Shown: one piece after another, positions 10,878 through 21,652 of the stretch
Position numbering within the stretch: position 1 is the stretch's first letter
How the letters are laid out: every line of letters starts with the position of its first letter
Assembly (NCBI GenBank): GCA_033239525.1
Contig: BSYO01000024.1
Coordinates: 11,369,991-11,433,990, forward strand
Length of the DNA: 64,000 nt
Reading direction: 5' to 3'
From: Nepenthes gracilis
Lineage: Eukaryota > Streptophyta > Magnoliopsida > Caryophyllales > Nepenthaceae
Program-made: the position numbers and the translations under genes
The notes under the pieces: model-generated
What the model was told of the DNA's origin: nothing
Databases searched by the model: none
Seen by the model: the letters and a program-made list of their open reading frames with translations, nothing else

Positions 10878-11865
10878 TGTTAGAGATATTTGTCTAATTG
10901 GCATATTCCGTGACCATATGTATCATTGTTTTGATGTCGGGTTGTGGGTTGTCGGTTTAAAATTCATTAAAATTCATTCGGTCCGCCCTCCTCGCGCTCG
11001 GGCCCGTCCAAGGACCGCCCGCTCGCTTCATGCTCGATGTCCCGCTCGAGCACGTAATCGAGAATAGGGCCGCTCGATGCTCGCTCACTATCCGCTCGAG
11101 CCGATAAACGAGAACATAGGTCGCTCGTTGCTGCGCCCTCAACCCCGCTCGGCGGCCCAACAGCACTTTCAAACGCAATTTTGGCTCCTCTATAAATATT
11201 GGCTTATGTTTCTTCAAACCCTAAGGATTCAAAACTGAATATTTTCCTACCTCCTTTGAGGAGAAAGGCTCTTATGCTCCATTGTGATTGTTCCTTTTGA
11301 GAAAACCAAAAGCTACAACTTTGAGTTCCATGTTCTAAAGGTTTTCTCATTACTTTTTCTATTTCTTTCACCATTAAAACTTTCATCCTTCTACCTTCGT
11401 TGGAGACGATGGTGCGTTGAAGAAGGAGATCCGATCGTTGTTGGCAATTCAAGTGGCACGAGAGGGAAGATTGGCTTGAAGACCGGAAGGTGTCCGGTTC
11501 CGTTGCCGCGGGCAAATCCAAGGAGTTTCTTGGTAGGGATCACGTGTCGGGAGTAAGTCGGCTAGGTTAGCGGCGTCGTTACCACCCGGCTGTAAGTTGA
11601 TTTTCATAGTGCATTGTTTCCACTGGCGTTGAAGCCCGGAGTGTTTTTCGATACCGTGGGTATCGAGTTTTCTCGTCACCAAAATCGGATCTTTATTATT
11701 CTTGTTCTTTATTATATACATATTGTGCATGCTTATAGTTGCTTATACATTTAGAGTTAAATATCTCTTACGTGTATCGGATATTTAATTTAATTAATTT
11801 ATTTTATTGCTTCGCTATACTTATAACGGGTTCGAAACACGTGAGCACCGAAACGTGCTTTTTCA
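10878..11865 (+). mobile_element. LTR 1 of the tandem array
   Basis: 988 bp, TGTTAGAGATATTTGTC...GTGCTTTTTCA, preceded by TSD CTTCC and followed by the primer binding site. A CG-rich, XhoI-palindrome (CTCGAG)-bearing block spans about 10975-11160. TATAAATATTGG (about 11190-11201) is a good TATA box. Frames called in the LTR on either strand are considered non-coding. Confidence 0.9.
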
Positions 11866-11879
11866 ATTGGTATCAGAGA
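11866..11879 (+). other. Primer binding site, copy 1
   Basis: TGGTATCAGAG (11868-11878) follows the LTR after two bases and matches the 3' end complement of initiator Met tRNA, the usual primer of plant Ty1/copia elements. The next base is A, not the usual C. Identical sites lie at 14489-14499 and 17109-17119. The fourth LTR lacks one because it is the outer end. Confidence 0.9.
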
Positions 11880-11906
11880 CACACACCGATCCACGACCCG
11901 ATCTAG

Positions 11907-13072
11907 ATGTACTCGAGTCAATCACTACCCCAATGTAGTGATGACGATTTTTCATTATTTGTTAAGAATTTTAAAAAATTCTTAAAGAAAAAGAACTCAT
12001 CGCCGGAAAAACTAGATGTGGACTTAAAACGATCACATAAATTTGAGAAGAAAGACCGACGTGAGAATAAGGACTCCAAATCAAAAACTTTCCAAGGAGT
12101 CCAATGCCATGAGTGTAAAGGTTTTGGCCACTATCGGGCTGAATGCCCAAACCTTAAATGCCAACAAGGCCAATCCTTCAAAGCTAATGTGACCCTTAGC
12201 GATGATGAAGAAGAAGATGGTGAAAATTATTCTGCAAATGGCCCTGTCAAGTACATGGCTTTTATGACCTCAATGTGTGGAAATTCAGTAGATAAAATTG
12301 ATCAATCTGATGACTCTGAGGCCGAGTCAGAAGCTGAATTTGATGGCCTTCAAAAAGCTTACGATAAATCTGTTTGAGAATGCTTGAAAGCAAAGAAACA
12401 AAATAAAACCCTAAACAGTAGGGTCATTGAGTTTAACAAGAAAGATTAGCTCTTCAATCCGAATTAGATTCTAAAACTCAAGAAATTGAGAATCTGAAAG
12501 TCTCATGTACTAAACAAATAACAACTTTAGAATCTGATCTTGAGGCCTCTCGAAAAGATTTGAAACAATTCATAAATGGGTCCACAAAATTAGATCACAT
12601 GCTCGGATTGGGAAAAAGTGGTGGAAATAAACAGGGTTTGGGGTATGCTGCAAACATTGTTCGTAATGACATAAAACCTAAAACTGTATTTATTCCCGCC
12701 AAAAAAATTTTACATAATCATGCCCACACACCCAAAGTCATCAAGGCCGTGCCTCAACGTGTGAATAACAGATTTGGCTCAACTGATCTAGGTAATCACA
12801 AGAATATGACCAATTCTTCCACCCCAAAATTTGTGCCTACCTGTCATGCATGTGAAAAAGTTGGTCACATTCGCCCAAGGTGCTACACCATGAATTATTT
12901 GCACAACCATAAACTAGGGCTTAACGTGAATAAACTTGTTGATCACCTTCAACATTTGGATGCTCATGTTAAAAGCTTGAATACAATAGTGCATTCTGTG
13001 AGACAAGTTTGGGTTAAAAAAGGTGAGCTACATTACCCCTTGGCTATTCGTGACAAAAAGGGGGAGACTTGA
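11907..13072 (+). pseudogene. Truncated gag, copy 1 (two zinc knuckles, frameshifted)
   Basis: The frame opens at 11907, about 40 bases after the primer site. It starts well inside a normal copia gag: the N-terminal capsid (UBN2-type) part is missing. Knuckle 1, CHECKGFGHYRAEC (residues 67-80 of the first frame), fits C-x2-C-x4-H-x4-C. An acidic linker and a predicted coiled coil follow. Knuckle 2, CHACEKVGHIRPRC, is in the second frame (12560-13072, residues 95-108), which ends shortly after VWVKKGELHYP. Indels near 12370 and 12430 break the reading frame relative to copy 3. No pol follows; the sequence passes directly into purine tracts. The product, if any, would be an RNA-binding structural protein. 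Confidence 0.85.
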
Positions 13073-13180
13073 TTTCTTTGATAGGGGGCGTTTGATTTAG
13101 GGGGAGTTTTTGTTAATTGCATGTTAGTTCAAATTATTATTACTTGAGGGGGAGTCCTGTTTATTTTTTTTAGGGGGAGG
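13055..13180 (+). other. Cluster of five polypurine-tract-like motifs, unit 1
   Basis: AAAAAGGGGGAGA (about 13055), AGGGGGCG (13083), AGGGGGAG (13099), GAGGGGGAG (13146) and AGGGGGAGG (13172) follow the end of gag. The real tract AAAGGGGAGAT (13494-13504) abuts the next LTR. Repeated purine tracts after the coding region are a described trait of Sireviruses. The same series is present at 15658-15790 and 18294-18420. Confidence 0.75.
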
Positions 13181-13504
13181 ATTGTTGTATGTTATATTAT
13201 TGTATGTGTCTCATGCCTATGTACCATGTATGCCATTAAATTGTTATTATCTTTTATCCTGTTGGTACTAACCTTCCTTGCCCAGGACACTAAAGTATAC
13301 AGGATGTCACCGCAAGATTTCATCACATCGTCTCAGCTGCTCTCGCATAGCTAGTTACATTATTTTATGTATTTTTTTTATGTATTACTAGGCGTAGGTT
13401 TTCATGTACAGGGTTCTATCTCGGTGGTGTCAAACCCGTGATTCTCTGTATTTATTTATTTATTTATTTTTTGGGTTTTGTCACGGAATTGCCAAAGGGG
13501 AGAT

Positions 13505-14486
13505 TGTTAGAGATATTTGTCTAATTGGCATATTAAAGTAACCATATGTATCATTGTTTTGATGTCGGGTCGTGGGTTGTCGGTTTAAAATTCATTAAAA
13601 TTCATTCGGTCCGCCCTCCTCGCGCTCGGGCCGTCCAAGGACCGCCCGCTCGCTTCATGCTCGATGTCCGCTCGAGCACGTAATCAGAATGGGGGCCGCT
13701 CGATGCTCGCTCACTATCCGCTCGAGCCGATAAACGAACATAGGTCGCTCAGCGCTGCGCCCTCCACCCGCTCGGCGGCGGCCCAGGGCAGAATTTCAAA
13801 CGCGATTTTGGCTCCTCTATAAATATTGGCTTATGTTTCTTCAAACCCTACGGTTCAAAACTGAATATTTTCTGCCTCCTTTGAGGAGAAAGGCTCTTAT
13901 GCTCCATTGTGATTGTTCCTTTTGAGAAAACCAAAAGCTACAACTTTGAGTTCCATGTTCTAAAGGTTTTCTCATTACTTTTTCTATTTCTTTCACCATT
14001 AAAACTTTCATCCTTCTACCTTCGTTGGAGACGATGGTGCGTTGAAGAAGGAGATCCGATCGTTGTTGGCAATTCAAGTGGCACGAGAGGGAAGATTGGC
14101 TTGAAGACCGGAAGGTGTCGGTTCGTTCTGTGAGCAAATCCAAGGAGTTTCTTGGTAGGGATCACGTGTCGGGGTAAGTCGGCTAGGTTAGCGTCGTTAC
14201 CACCGGGCTGTAAGTTGATTTTCATAGTGCATTGTTTCCCTGGCCGTTGAAGCCGGAGTGTTTTTCTCGATCATGGGTATCGAGTTTTTCCTCGTCACCA
14301 AAATCGGATCTTTATTATTCTTTGTTCTTTATTATATACATATTGTGCATGCTTATAGTTGCTTATACATTTAGAGTTAAATATCCCTTACGTGTATCGG
14401 ATATTTAATTTAATTAATTTATTTTATTGCTTCCGCTATACTTGTAACGGGGTCGAAACACGTGAGCACCGAAACGTGCTTTTTCA
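13505..14486 (+). mobile_element. LTR 2 of the tandem array
   Basis: 982 bp, same ends as LTR 1. It joins the polypurine tract of unit 1 to the primer site of unit 2 without any target duplication. It carries more single-base losses than LTRs 1, 3 and 4, for example in the CG-rich block. Confidence 0.9.
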
Positions 14487-14528
14487 ATTGGTATCAGAGA
14501 CACACACCGATCCACGACCCCGATCTAG

Positions 14529-15675
14529 ATGTACTCGAGTCAATCACTACCCCAATGTAGTGATGACGATTTTTCATTATTTGTTAAGAATTTTAAAAAA
14601 TTCTTAAAGAAAAAGAACTCATCGCCGGAAAAACTAGATGTGGACTTAAAACGATCACATAAATTTGAGAAGAAAGACCGACGTGAGAATAAGGACTCCA
14701 AATCAAAAACTTTCCAAGGAGTCCAATGCCATGAGTGTAAAGGTTTTGGCCACTATCGGGCTGAATGCCCAAACCTTAAATGCCAACAAGGCCAATCCTT
14801 CAAAGCTAATGTGACCCTTAGCGATGATGAAGAAGAAGATGGTGAAAATTATTCTGCAAATGGCCCTGTCAAGTACATGGCTTTTATGACCTCAATGTGT
14901 GGAAATTGGTAGATAAAATTGATCAATCGATGACTGCGAGGCGAGTCGAAGCTGAATTTGATGGCCTTCAAAAGCTTACGATAAACTGTTTAGGGAATGC
15001 TTGAAAGCAAAAAACAAAATAAAACCTAAACAGTAGGGTCATTGGCTGGAACAAGAAAGATTAGCTCTTGATCAATTAGATTCTAAAACTCAAGAAATTG
15101 AGAATCTGAAAGTCTCATGTACTAAACAAATAACAACTTTAGAATCGATCTTGAGGCCTCTCGAAAAGATTTGAAACAATTCATAAATGGGTCCACAAAA
15201 TTAGATCACATGCTCGGATTGGGAAAAAGTGGTGGAAATAAACAGGTTTGGGGTATCTTGCAAACATTGTTCGTAATGACATAAAACCTAAAATCTGTAT
15301 TTATTCCGCCAAAAAAAATTTTACATAATCATGCCCACACACCCAAAGTCATCAAGGCCGTGCCTCAACGTGTGAATAACGATTTGGCTCAAGCGATCTA
15401 GGTAATCACAAGAATATGACCAATTCTTCCACCCCAAAATTTGTGCCTACATCATGCATGTGAAAAAGTTGGTCACATTCGCCCAAGGTGCTACACCATG
15501 AATTATTTGCACAACCATAAACTAGGGCTTAACGTGAATAAACTTGTTGATCACCTTCACATTTGGATGCTCATGTTAAAGCTTGAATACAATAGTGCAT
15601 TCTGTGAGACAAGTTTGGGTTAAAAAGGTGAGCTACATTACCCCTTGGCTATTCGTGACAAAAGGGGAGACTTGA
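14529..15675 (+). pseudogene. Truncated gag, copy 2 (most indels)
   Basis: Identical in plan to copy 1. The first frame (14529-14912) keeps knuckle 1 and ends when bases are lost after MCGN. Downstream there are many one- and two-base losses relative to copies 1 and 3 (for example near 14906, 14928, 14936, 15050, 15147 and 15385). Knuckle 2, CEKVGHIRPRC, is still readable at 15441-15500, but a base pair loss at about 15452 removes the normal context. No long frame is possible. Confidence 0.8.
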
Positions 15676-16009
15676 TTTCTTTGATAGGGGGCGTTTGATT
15701 TAGGGGAGTTTTGTTAATTGCATGTTAGTTCAAATTATTATTACTTGAGGGGGAGTCCTGTTTATTCTCTTTAGGGGGAGGATTGTTGTATGTTATATTA
15801 TTGTATGTGTCTCATGCCTATGTACCATGTATGCCATTAAATTGTTATTATCTTTTATCCTGTTGGTACTAACCTTCCTTACCCAGGACACTAAAGTATA
15901 CAGGATGTCACCGCAAGATTTCATCACATCGTCTCAGCTGCTCTCGCATAGCTAGTTACATTATTTTATGTATTTTTTTTATGTATTACTAGGCGTAGGT
16001 TTTCATGTA

Positions 16010-16043
16010 CACGGGTTCTATCTCGGTGGTGTCTGAACCCGTG
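16010..16043 (+). other. Conserved hairpin upstream of the polypurine tract, unit 2
   Basis: Arms CACGGGTTC (16010-16018) and GAACCCGTG (16035-16043) are perfect 9-bp complements with a 16-base loop. Unit 3 has the same arms at 18645-18653 and 18669-18677. Unit 1 has a damaged version (13409-13440). A TTTA-repeat and the polypurine tract follow. Confidence 0.7.
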
Positions 16044-16110
16044 ATTCTCCTGTATTTATTTATTTATTTATTTTTTTGGGTTTTGTCACGGAATTGCCAA
16101 AGGGGGAGAT

Positions 16111-17106
16111 TGTTAGAGATATTTGTCTAATTGGCATATTCCGTAACCATATGTATCATTGTTTTGATGTCGGGTCGTGGGTTGTCGGTTTAAAATTCAT
16201 TAAAATTCATTCGGTCCGCCCTCCTCGCGCTCGGGCCCGTCCAAGGACCGCCCGCTCGCTTCATGCTCGATGTCCGCTCGAGCACGTAATCCAGAATGGG
16301 GGCCGCTCGATGCTCGCTCACTATCCGCTCGAGCCGATAAACCAGAACATAGGTCGCTCGCTGCTCGCCCTCCACCCGCTCGAGCGGCGGCCCAACGGGC
16401 AGAATTTCAAACGCGATTTTTGGCTCCTCTATAAATATTGGCTTATGTTTCTTCAAACCCTACGGATTCAAAACTGAATATTTTCCTGCCTCCTTTGAGG
16501 AGAAAGGCTCTTATGCTCCATTGTGATTGTTCCTTTTGAGAAAACCAAAAGCTGAACTTTGAGTTCCATGTTCTAAAGGTTTTCTCATTACTTTTTCTAT
16601 TTCTTTCACCATTAAAACTTTCATCCTTCTACCTTCGTTGGAGACGATGGTGCGTTGAAGAAGGAGATCCGATCGTTGTTGGCAATTCAAGTGGCACGAG
16701 AGGGAAGATTGGCTTGAAGACCGGAAGGTGTCCGGTTCCGTTGCCGCGGGCAAATCCAAGGAGTTTCTTGGTAGGGATCACGTGTCGGGAGTAAGTCGGC
16801 TAGGTTAGCGCGTCGTTACCACCCGGCTGTAAGTTGATTTTCATAGTGCATTGTTTCCTGGCGTTGAAGCCGGAGTGTTTTCGTCGATACCGTGGGTATC
16901 GAGTTTTCACTTCGTCACCAAAAATCGGATCTTTATTATTGCTGTTCTTTATTATATACATATTGTGCATGCTTATAGTTGCTTATACATTTAGAGTTAA
17001 ATATCCCTTACGTGTATCGGATATTTAATTTAATTAATTTATTTTATTGCTTCCGCTATACTTGTAACGGGGTCGAAACACGTGAGCACCGAAACGTGCT
17101 TTTTCA
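16111..17106 (+). mobile_element. LTR 3 of the tandem array
   Basis: 996 bp, preceded by the tract AAAGGGGGAGAT and followed by the primer site at 17109. TATAAATATTGG is present near 16430. Confidence 0.9.
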
Positions 17107-17148
17107 ATTGGTATCAGAGACACACACCGATCCACGACCCCGATCTAG

Positions 17149-18312
17149 ATGTACTCGAGTCAATCACTACCCCAATGTAGTGATGACGATTTTTCATTAT
17201 TTGTTAAGAATTTTAAAAAATTCTTAAAGAAAAAGAACTCATCGCCGGAAAAACTAGATGTGGACTTAAAACGATCACATAAATTTGAGAAGAAAGACCG
17301 ACGTGAGAATAAGGACTCCAAATCAAAAACTTTCCAAGGAGTCCAATGCCATGAGTGTAAAGGTTTTGGCCACTATCGGGCTGAATGCCCAAACCTTAAA
17401 TGCCAACAAGGCCAATCCTTCAAAGCTAATGTGACCCTTAGCGATGATGAAGAAGAAGATGGTGAAAATTATTCTGCAAATGGCCCTGTCAAGTACATGG
17501 CTTTTATGACCTCAATGTGTGGAAATTCAGTAGATAAAATTGATCAATCTGATGACTCTGAGGCCGAGTCAGAAGCTGAATTTGATGGCCTTCAAAAAGC
17601 TTACGATAAACTGTTTAGGGAATGCTTGAAAGCAAAGAAACAAAATAAAACCCTAAACAGTAGGGTCATTGAGCTGGAACAAGAAAGATTAGCTCTTCAA
17701 TCCGAATTAGATTCTAAAACTCAAGAAATTGAGAATCAAAGTCTCATGTACTAAACAAATAACAACTTTAGAATCTGATCTTGAGGCCTCTCGAAAAGAT
17801 TTGAAACAATTCATAAATGGGTCCACAAAATTAGATCACATGCTCGGATTGGGAAAAAGTGGTGGAAATAAACGAGGTTTGGGGTATCTGCAAACATTGT
17901 TCGTAATGACATAAAACCTAAAACTGTATTTATTCCCGCCAAAAATTTTACATAATCATGCCCACACACCCAAAGTCATCAAGGCCGTGCCTCGACGTGT
18001 GAATAACGAGATTTGGCTCAACTGAGTCTAGGTAATCACAAGAATATGACCAATTCTTCCACCCCAAAATTTGTGCCTACCTGTCATGCATGTGGAAAAG
18101 TTGGTCACATTCGCCCAAGGTGCTACACCATGAATCATTTGCACAACCATAAACTAGGGCTTAACGTGAATAAACTTGTTGATCACCTTCAACATTTGAA
18201 TGCTCATGTTAAAAGCTTGAATACAATAGTGCATTCTGTGAGATAAGTTTGGGTTAAAAAAGGTGAGCTACATTACCCCTTGGCTATTCGTGACAAAAAG
18301 GGGGAGACTTGA
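17149..18312 (+). pseudogene. Truncated gag, copy 3 (longest frame)
   Basis: The first frame (17149-17754, 201 codons) has knuckle 1 at residues 67-80, the acidic linker, and a heptad-rich coiled coil (around ELEQERLALQSEL). A two-base loss at about 17737 ends it. The next frame (17729-17914) carries the LDHMLGLGKSGG motif common in copia gag proteins and is again shifted near 17890. Knuckle 2, CHACGKVGHIRPRC, lies in 18013-18246, which stops where copy 1 has a Gln codon (CAA to TAA). This copy best shows the ancestral protein: two knuckles separated by a coiled coil, without capsid N-terminus and without pol. Confidence 0.85.
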
Positions 18313-18644
18313 TCTCTTTGATAGGGGCGTTTGATTTAGGGGGAGTTTTTGTTAATTGCATGTTAGTTCAAATTATTATTACTTGAGGGGGAGTCCTGTT
18401 TATTTTCTTGAGGGGGAGGATTGTTGTATATTATATTGTTGTATGTGTCTCATGCCTATGTACCATGTATGCCATTAAATTGTTATTATCTTTTGTCCTA
18501 TTGGTACTAACCTTCCTTGTCCAGGACACTAAAGTATACAGGATGTCACCGCAAGATTTCATCACATCGTCTCATTTGCTCGCATAGCTAGTTACATTAT
18601 TTTATGTATTTTTTTATGTATTACTAGGCGTAGGTTTTCATGTA

Positions 18645-18677
18645 CACGGGTTCTATCTCGGTGGTGTCGAACCCGTG
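18645..18677 (+). other. Conserved hairpin upstream of the polypurine tract, unit 3
   Basis: Perfect 9-bp arms CACGGGTTC and GAACCCGTG with a 15-base loop. It lies about 55 bases before the tract AAAGGGGAGAT. See the copy at 16010-16043. Confidence 0.7.
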
Positions 18678-18742
18678 ATTCTCCTGTATTTATTTATTTA
18701 TTTATTTTTTTGGGTTTTGTCAGGAATTGCCAAAGGGGAGAT

Positions 18743-19740
18743 TGTTAGAGATATTTGTCTAATTGGCATATTCCGTAATCATATGTATCATTGTTTTGAT
18801 GTCGGGTCGTTGGTTGTCGGTTTAAAATTCATTAAAATTCATTCGGTCCGCCCTCTCGCGCTCGGGCCGTCCAGGACCGCCCGCTCGCTTCATGCTCGAT
18901 GTCCGCTCGAGCACGTAATCCAGAATGGGGGCCGCTCGATGCTCGCTCACTATCCGCTCGAGCCGATAAACCAGAACATAGGTCGCTCGCTGCTCGCCCT
19001 CCACCCGCTCGAGCGGCGGCCCAACGGGCAGAATTTCAAACGCGATTTTTGGCTCCTCTATAAATATTGGCTTATGTTTCTTCAAACCCTACGGATTCAA
19101 AACTGAATATTTTCCTGCCTCCTTTGAGGAGAAAGGCTCTTATGCTCCATTGTGATTGTTCCTTTTGAGAAAACCAAAAGCTACAACTTTGAGTTCCATG
19201 TTCTAAAGGTTTTCTCATTACTTTTTCTATTTCTTTCACCATTAAAACTTTCATCCTTCTACCTTCGTTGGAGACGATGGTGCGTTGAAGAAGGAGATCC
19301 GATCGTTGTTGGCAATTCAAGTGGCACGAGAGGGAAGATTGGCTTGAAGACCGGAAGGTGTCCGGTTCCGTTGCCGCGGGCAAATCCAAGGAGTTTCTTG
19401 GTAGGGATCACGTGTCGGGAGTAAGTCGGCTAGGTTAGCGCGTCGTTACCACCCGGGCTGTAAGTTGATTTTCATAGTGCATTGTTTCCCTGGCCGTTGA
19501 AGCCCGGAGTGTTTTTCTCGATACCGTGGGTATCGAGTTTTCACTTCGTCACCAAAAATCGGATCTTTATTATTGCTGTTCTTTATTATATACATATTGT
19601 GCATGCTTATAGTTGCTTATACATTTAGAGTTAAATATCCCTTACGTGTATCGGATATTTAATTTAATTAATTTATTTTATTGCTTCCGCTATACTTGTA
19701 ACGGGATCGAAACACGTGAGCACCGAAACGTGCTTTTTCA
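18743..19740 (+). mobile_element. LTR 4 (outer right LTR) of the tandem array
   Basis: 998 bp ending GTGCTTTTTCA, then CTTCC (19741-19745), the duplicate of the sequence before LTR 1. No primer binding site follows, which shows that it is the true right end of the insertion. Confidence 0.92.
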
Positions 19741-19745
19741 CTTCC

Positions 19746-21652
19746 ATTTAGACTCATTCATAAGTATGGTAATGATAATCCCATAAAGACAAAGCAAATC
19801 CTTTCTGAATATTATTGTTGTGACAATATGATCATATAAGGTCAATAATGAAGCTAGCAATACCAATAGCAATACAAGTGCAGACATTTCTATTTAGATC
19901 TGGTTGAGCTCATCTAAATTCTTCTCAAAACTTTCTCATTCCAACCACTATAGGCTATAAAATTGCTTATTCATATGTAATTTTGTTGTCAATGATTTAA
20001 GCTTATACCAACCCTCTCGTTTCATCCAACCTCCATTAGATACGACAATGAATTACTTTTTAAAGAGTATTATTTTTGAGATATAATTGCATTGCACAAT
20101 TAGTCAAATTTTTGAGGTATAATTTTTATTTCTTTATAGAAACCAACAATTTAGACTAGCGTAGACTTAAATTTAGTTTGCACATTTTCTACCTTCCTCA
20201 ACCTCTTTGAATTTCCCCAAAATTCTTCCTATTCAAGAACAAATTAAAAATCAATCTCCCCACTTTAGACGAATCAAACTTTTAGGCTCCTAAGCAAATT
20301 TAATAATTCATATCAAATCATAAAAAATCATAGAATCCAACTTAAAATAATCACTTAATCATACAAACTTAATATAAAATATTTAATTTTTATGATTTAA
20401 TATGAACCGTTCCACGACTTTGGCTCTCTATGGGTTTTGGGTTCTTAGGTCTCTAATACTTGGAATCAGAGGTATCTTGAGATTGGATACTAACTTAACC
20501 CTAATCCAAAAATTGTACTTTAATACCATCTATTTGTGAGTACCTTAATACCATCTATCTTAGTATTTTGAGAAAAAAAATATATAAAAAGAGATTTATA
20601 TAGACTCCTTAATTGTTTTTTTGATACTTGTTTACTGGGTATTCTTTACCATATTTTTTTGATATTGCCCTCTCGATAAAGTATGGTAAAGGACTATCTA
20701 AGAATATAATATATGATATTTCCCTCTAGATGAAGTGTAATAATGGACTATCTAAGAATATAATATGAAATTACCAATGCATGTATCATATATATTCTAT
20801 ATTGTAATCTAACATAATATAAAAAATTATTCTGTAATATTTGAATGAAGTAAATAAGAATACATAAAAACACTAATGGTTTTTGGATGTAGAAGTGCCA
20901 GGGAACTTTAGACATATTGGGGATATATTTTCTTATATATATTATTTGATATTAAGGTCAATCTAGTCATATCAGGTAAATATTTTATAATGTATTTTCA
21001 CTAAAGAATCGATTAGTATTATATCGTATTGTGAAATATTTAGTGGTTTGTTAGTTGACTATTTGAGGTAGATCTTGGATGCTATTGACATTACTATAGG
21101 GTGAAGGAGAGTCGTTATTTTATTCAGGATGTTACCCAACTCACAGTAGTGCAAATTTATCAACCATAGGTTCTTAAAATAATAGAATATAATTTTTGCA
21201 TATTCTTCTTATTGAGTTGTTAGATACGGCATGCATCGGTACAAAATCTTGAAATTCTTGATTAGAACCTATAATTTATAACGTTATGGATTGGCATTTG
21301 ATATTTGAGTTTCTTATATTCTATTGATGTCCATTATTGTTATATTTTTAAACTAAAGATTACTTATTAAACATTTGATTCATTTATTATTTATCTCCTA
21401 TTCTATTATAGTTGTTAACTGGTGGACCTATTTATCTCATTTGTTATTGACATTCAACCATTTTGAGTACGGCTTCAATCTCCTAGAGTTCTTCCACTTA
21501 TCTCATCTGATGAACTCGATAAACTCGGCATATCATAACGGCGTAATGATAAAAGTGAAATTCAAGGCACCCCAAACTCATCTTATGACAATCAGTTCGA
21601 ACATGATGATTAGCAATGGAGAATCAAAGGATTCAATGAGAAGAAAAAGGAT
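19746..21652. other. AT-rich spacer downstream of the PGG gene
   Basis: No gene recognised. It contains short tandem duplications, notably GGACTATCTAAGAATATAAT at about 20692 and 20741, TACCTTAATACCATCTAT at about 20519 and 20541, and AAAGGATTCAATGAGAA twice at 21626-21662, right at the end of the PGG coding region. Confidence 0.6.
20692..20768. repeat. Short direct repeat
   Basis: GGACTATCTAAGAATATAAT occurs twice about 50 bases apart, each preceded by a related TCCCTCT-type or CCCTCTCGAT-type segment and an AAGT(A/G)TGGTAA-like string. It looks like a local tandem duplication. Confidence 0.6.

Larger units (their letters stand above)
10878..19740 (+). mobile_element. Tandem array of a gag-only Ty1/copia retrotransposon: LTR-gag-LTR-gag-LTR-gag-LTR
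   Basis: Four LTRs of 982-998 bp, all TGTTAG...TTTTCA in the same direction, alternate with three internal regions of 1624-1639 bp. Each internal region has a Met-initiator-tRNA-type primer binding site, a truncated gag, several purine tracts, and no protease, integrase or reverse transcriptase. The whole 8863-bp block is bounded by one pair of 5-bp duplications, CTTCC at 10873-10877 and 19741-19745. No duplication occurs at the inner junctions: each inner LTR is preceded by the polypurine tract and followed by the primer binding site. This is one insertion that became a three-unit array, most simply by unequal recombination between LTRs. Pol-less, gag-bearing elements are known in plants as TR-GAG. 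Purine-tract repeats and CG-rich LTRs point to a Sirevirus-like parent. Confidence 0.92.

Noticed and set aside
10957..11556. Repeated 86-105-codon frames on both strands, recurring in each LTR
   Set aside because: They are inside the LTRs, recur only because the LTR is repeated, and have no homology; treated as non-coding.
11868..11878. tRNA gene at the TGGTATCAGAG motif
   Set aside because: Only the 3'-end complement of initiator tRNA is present, as a primer binding site; no tRNA fold.
10878..19740. CRISPR-like or satellite array
   Set aside because: The repeats are 1-kb LTRs separated by gag sequence in a plant genome; fully explained as a retrotransposon array.
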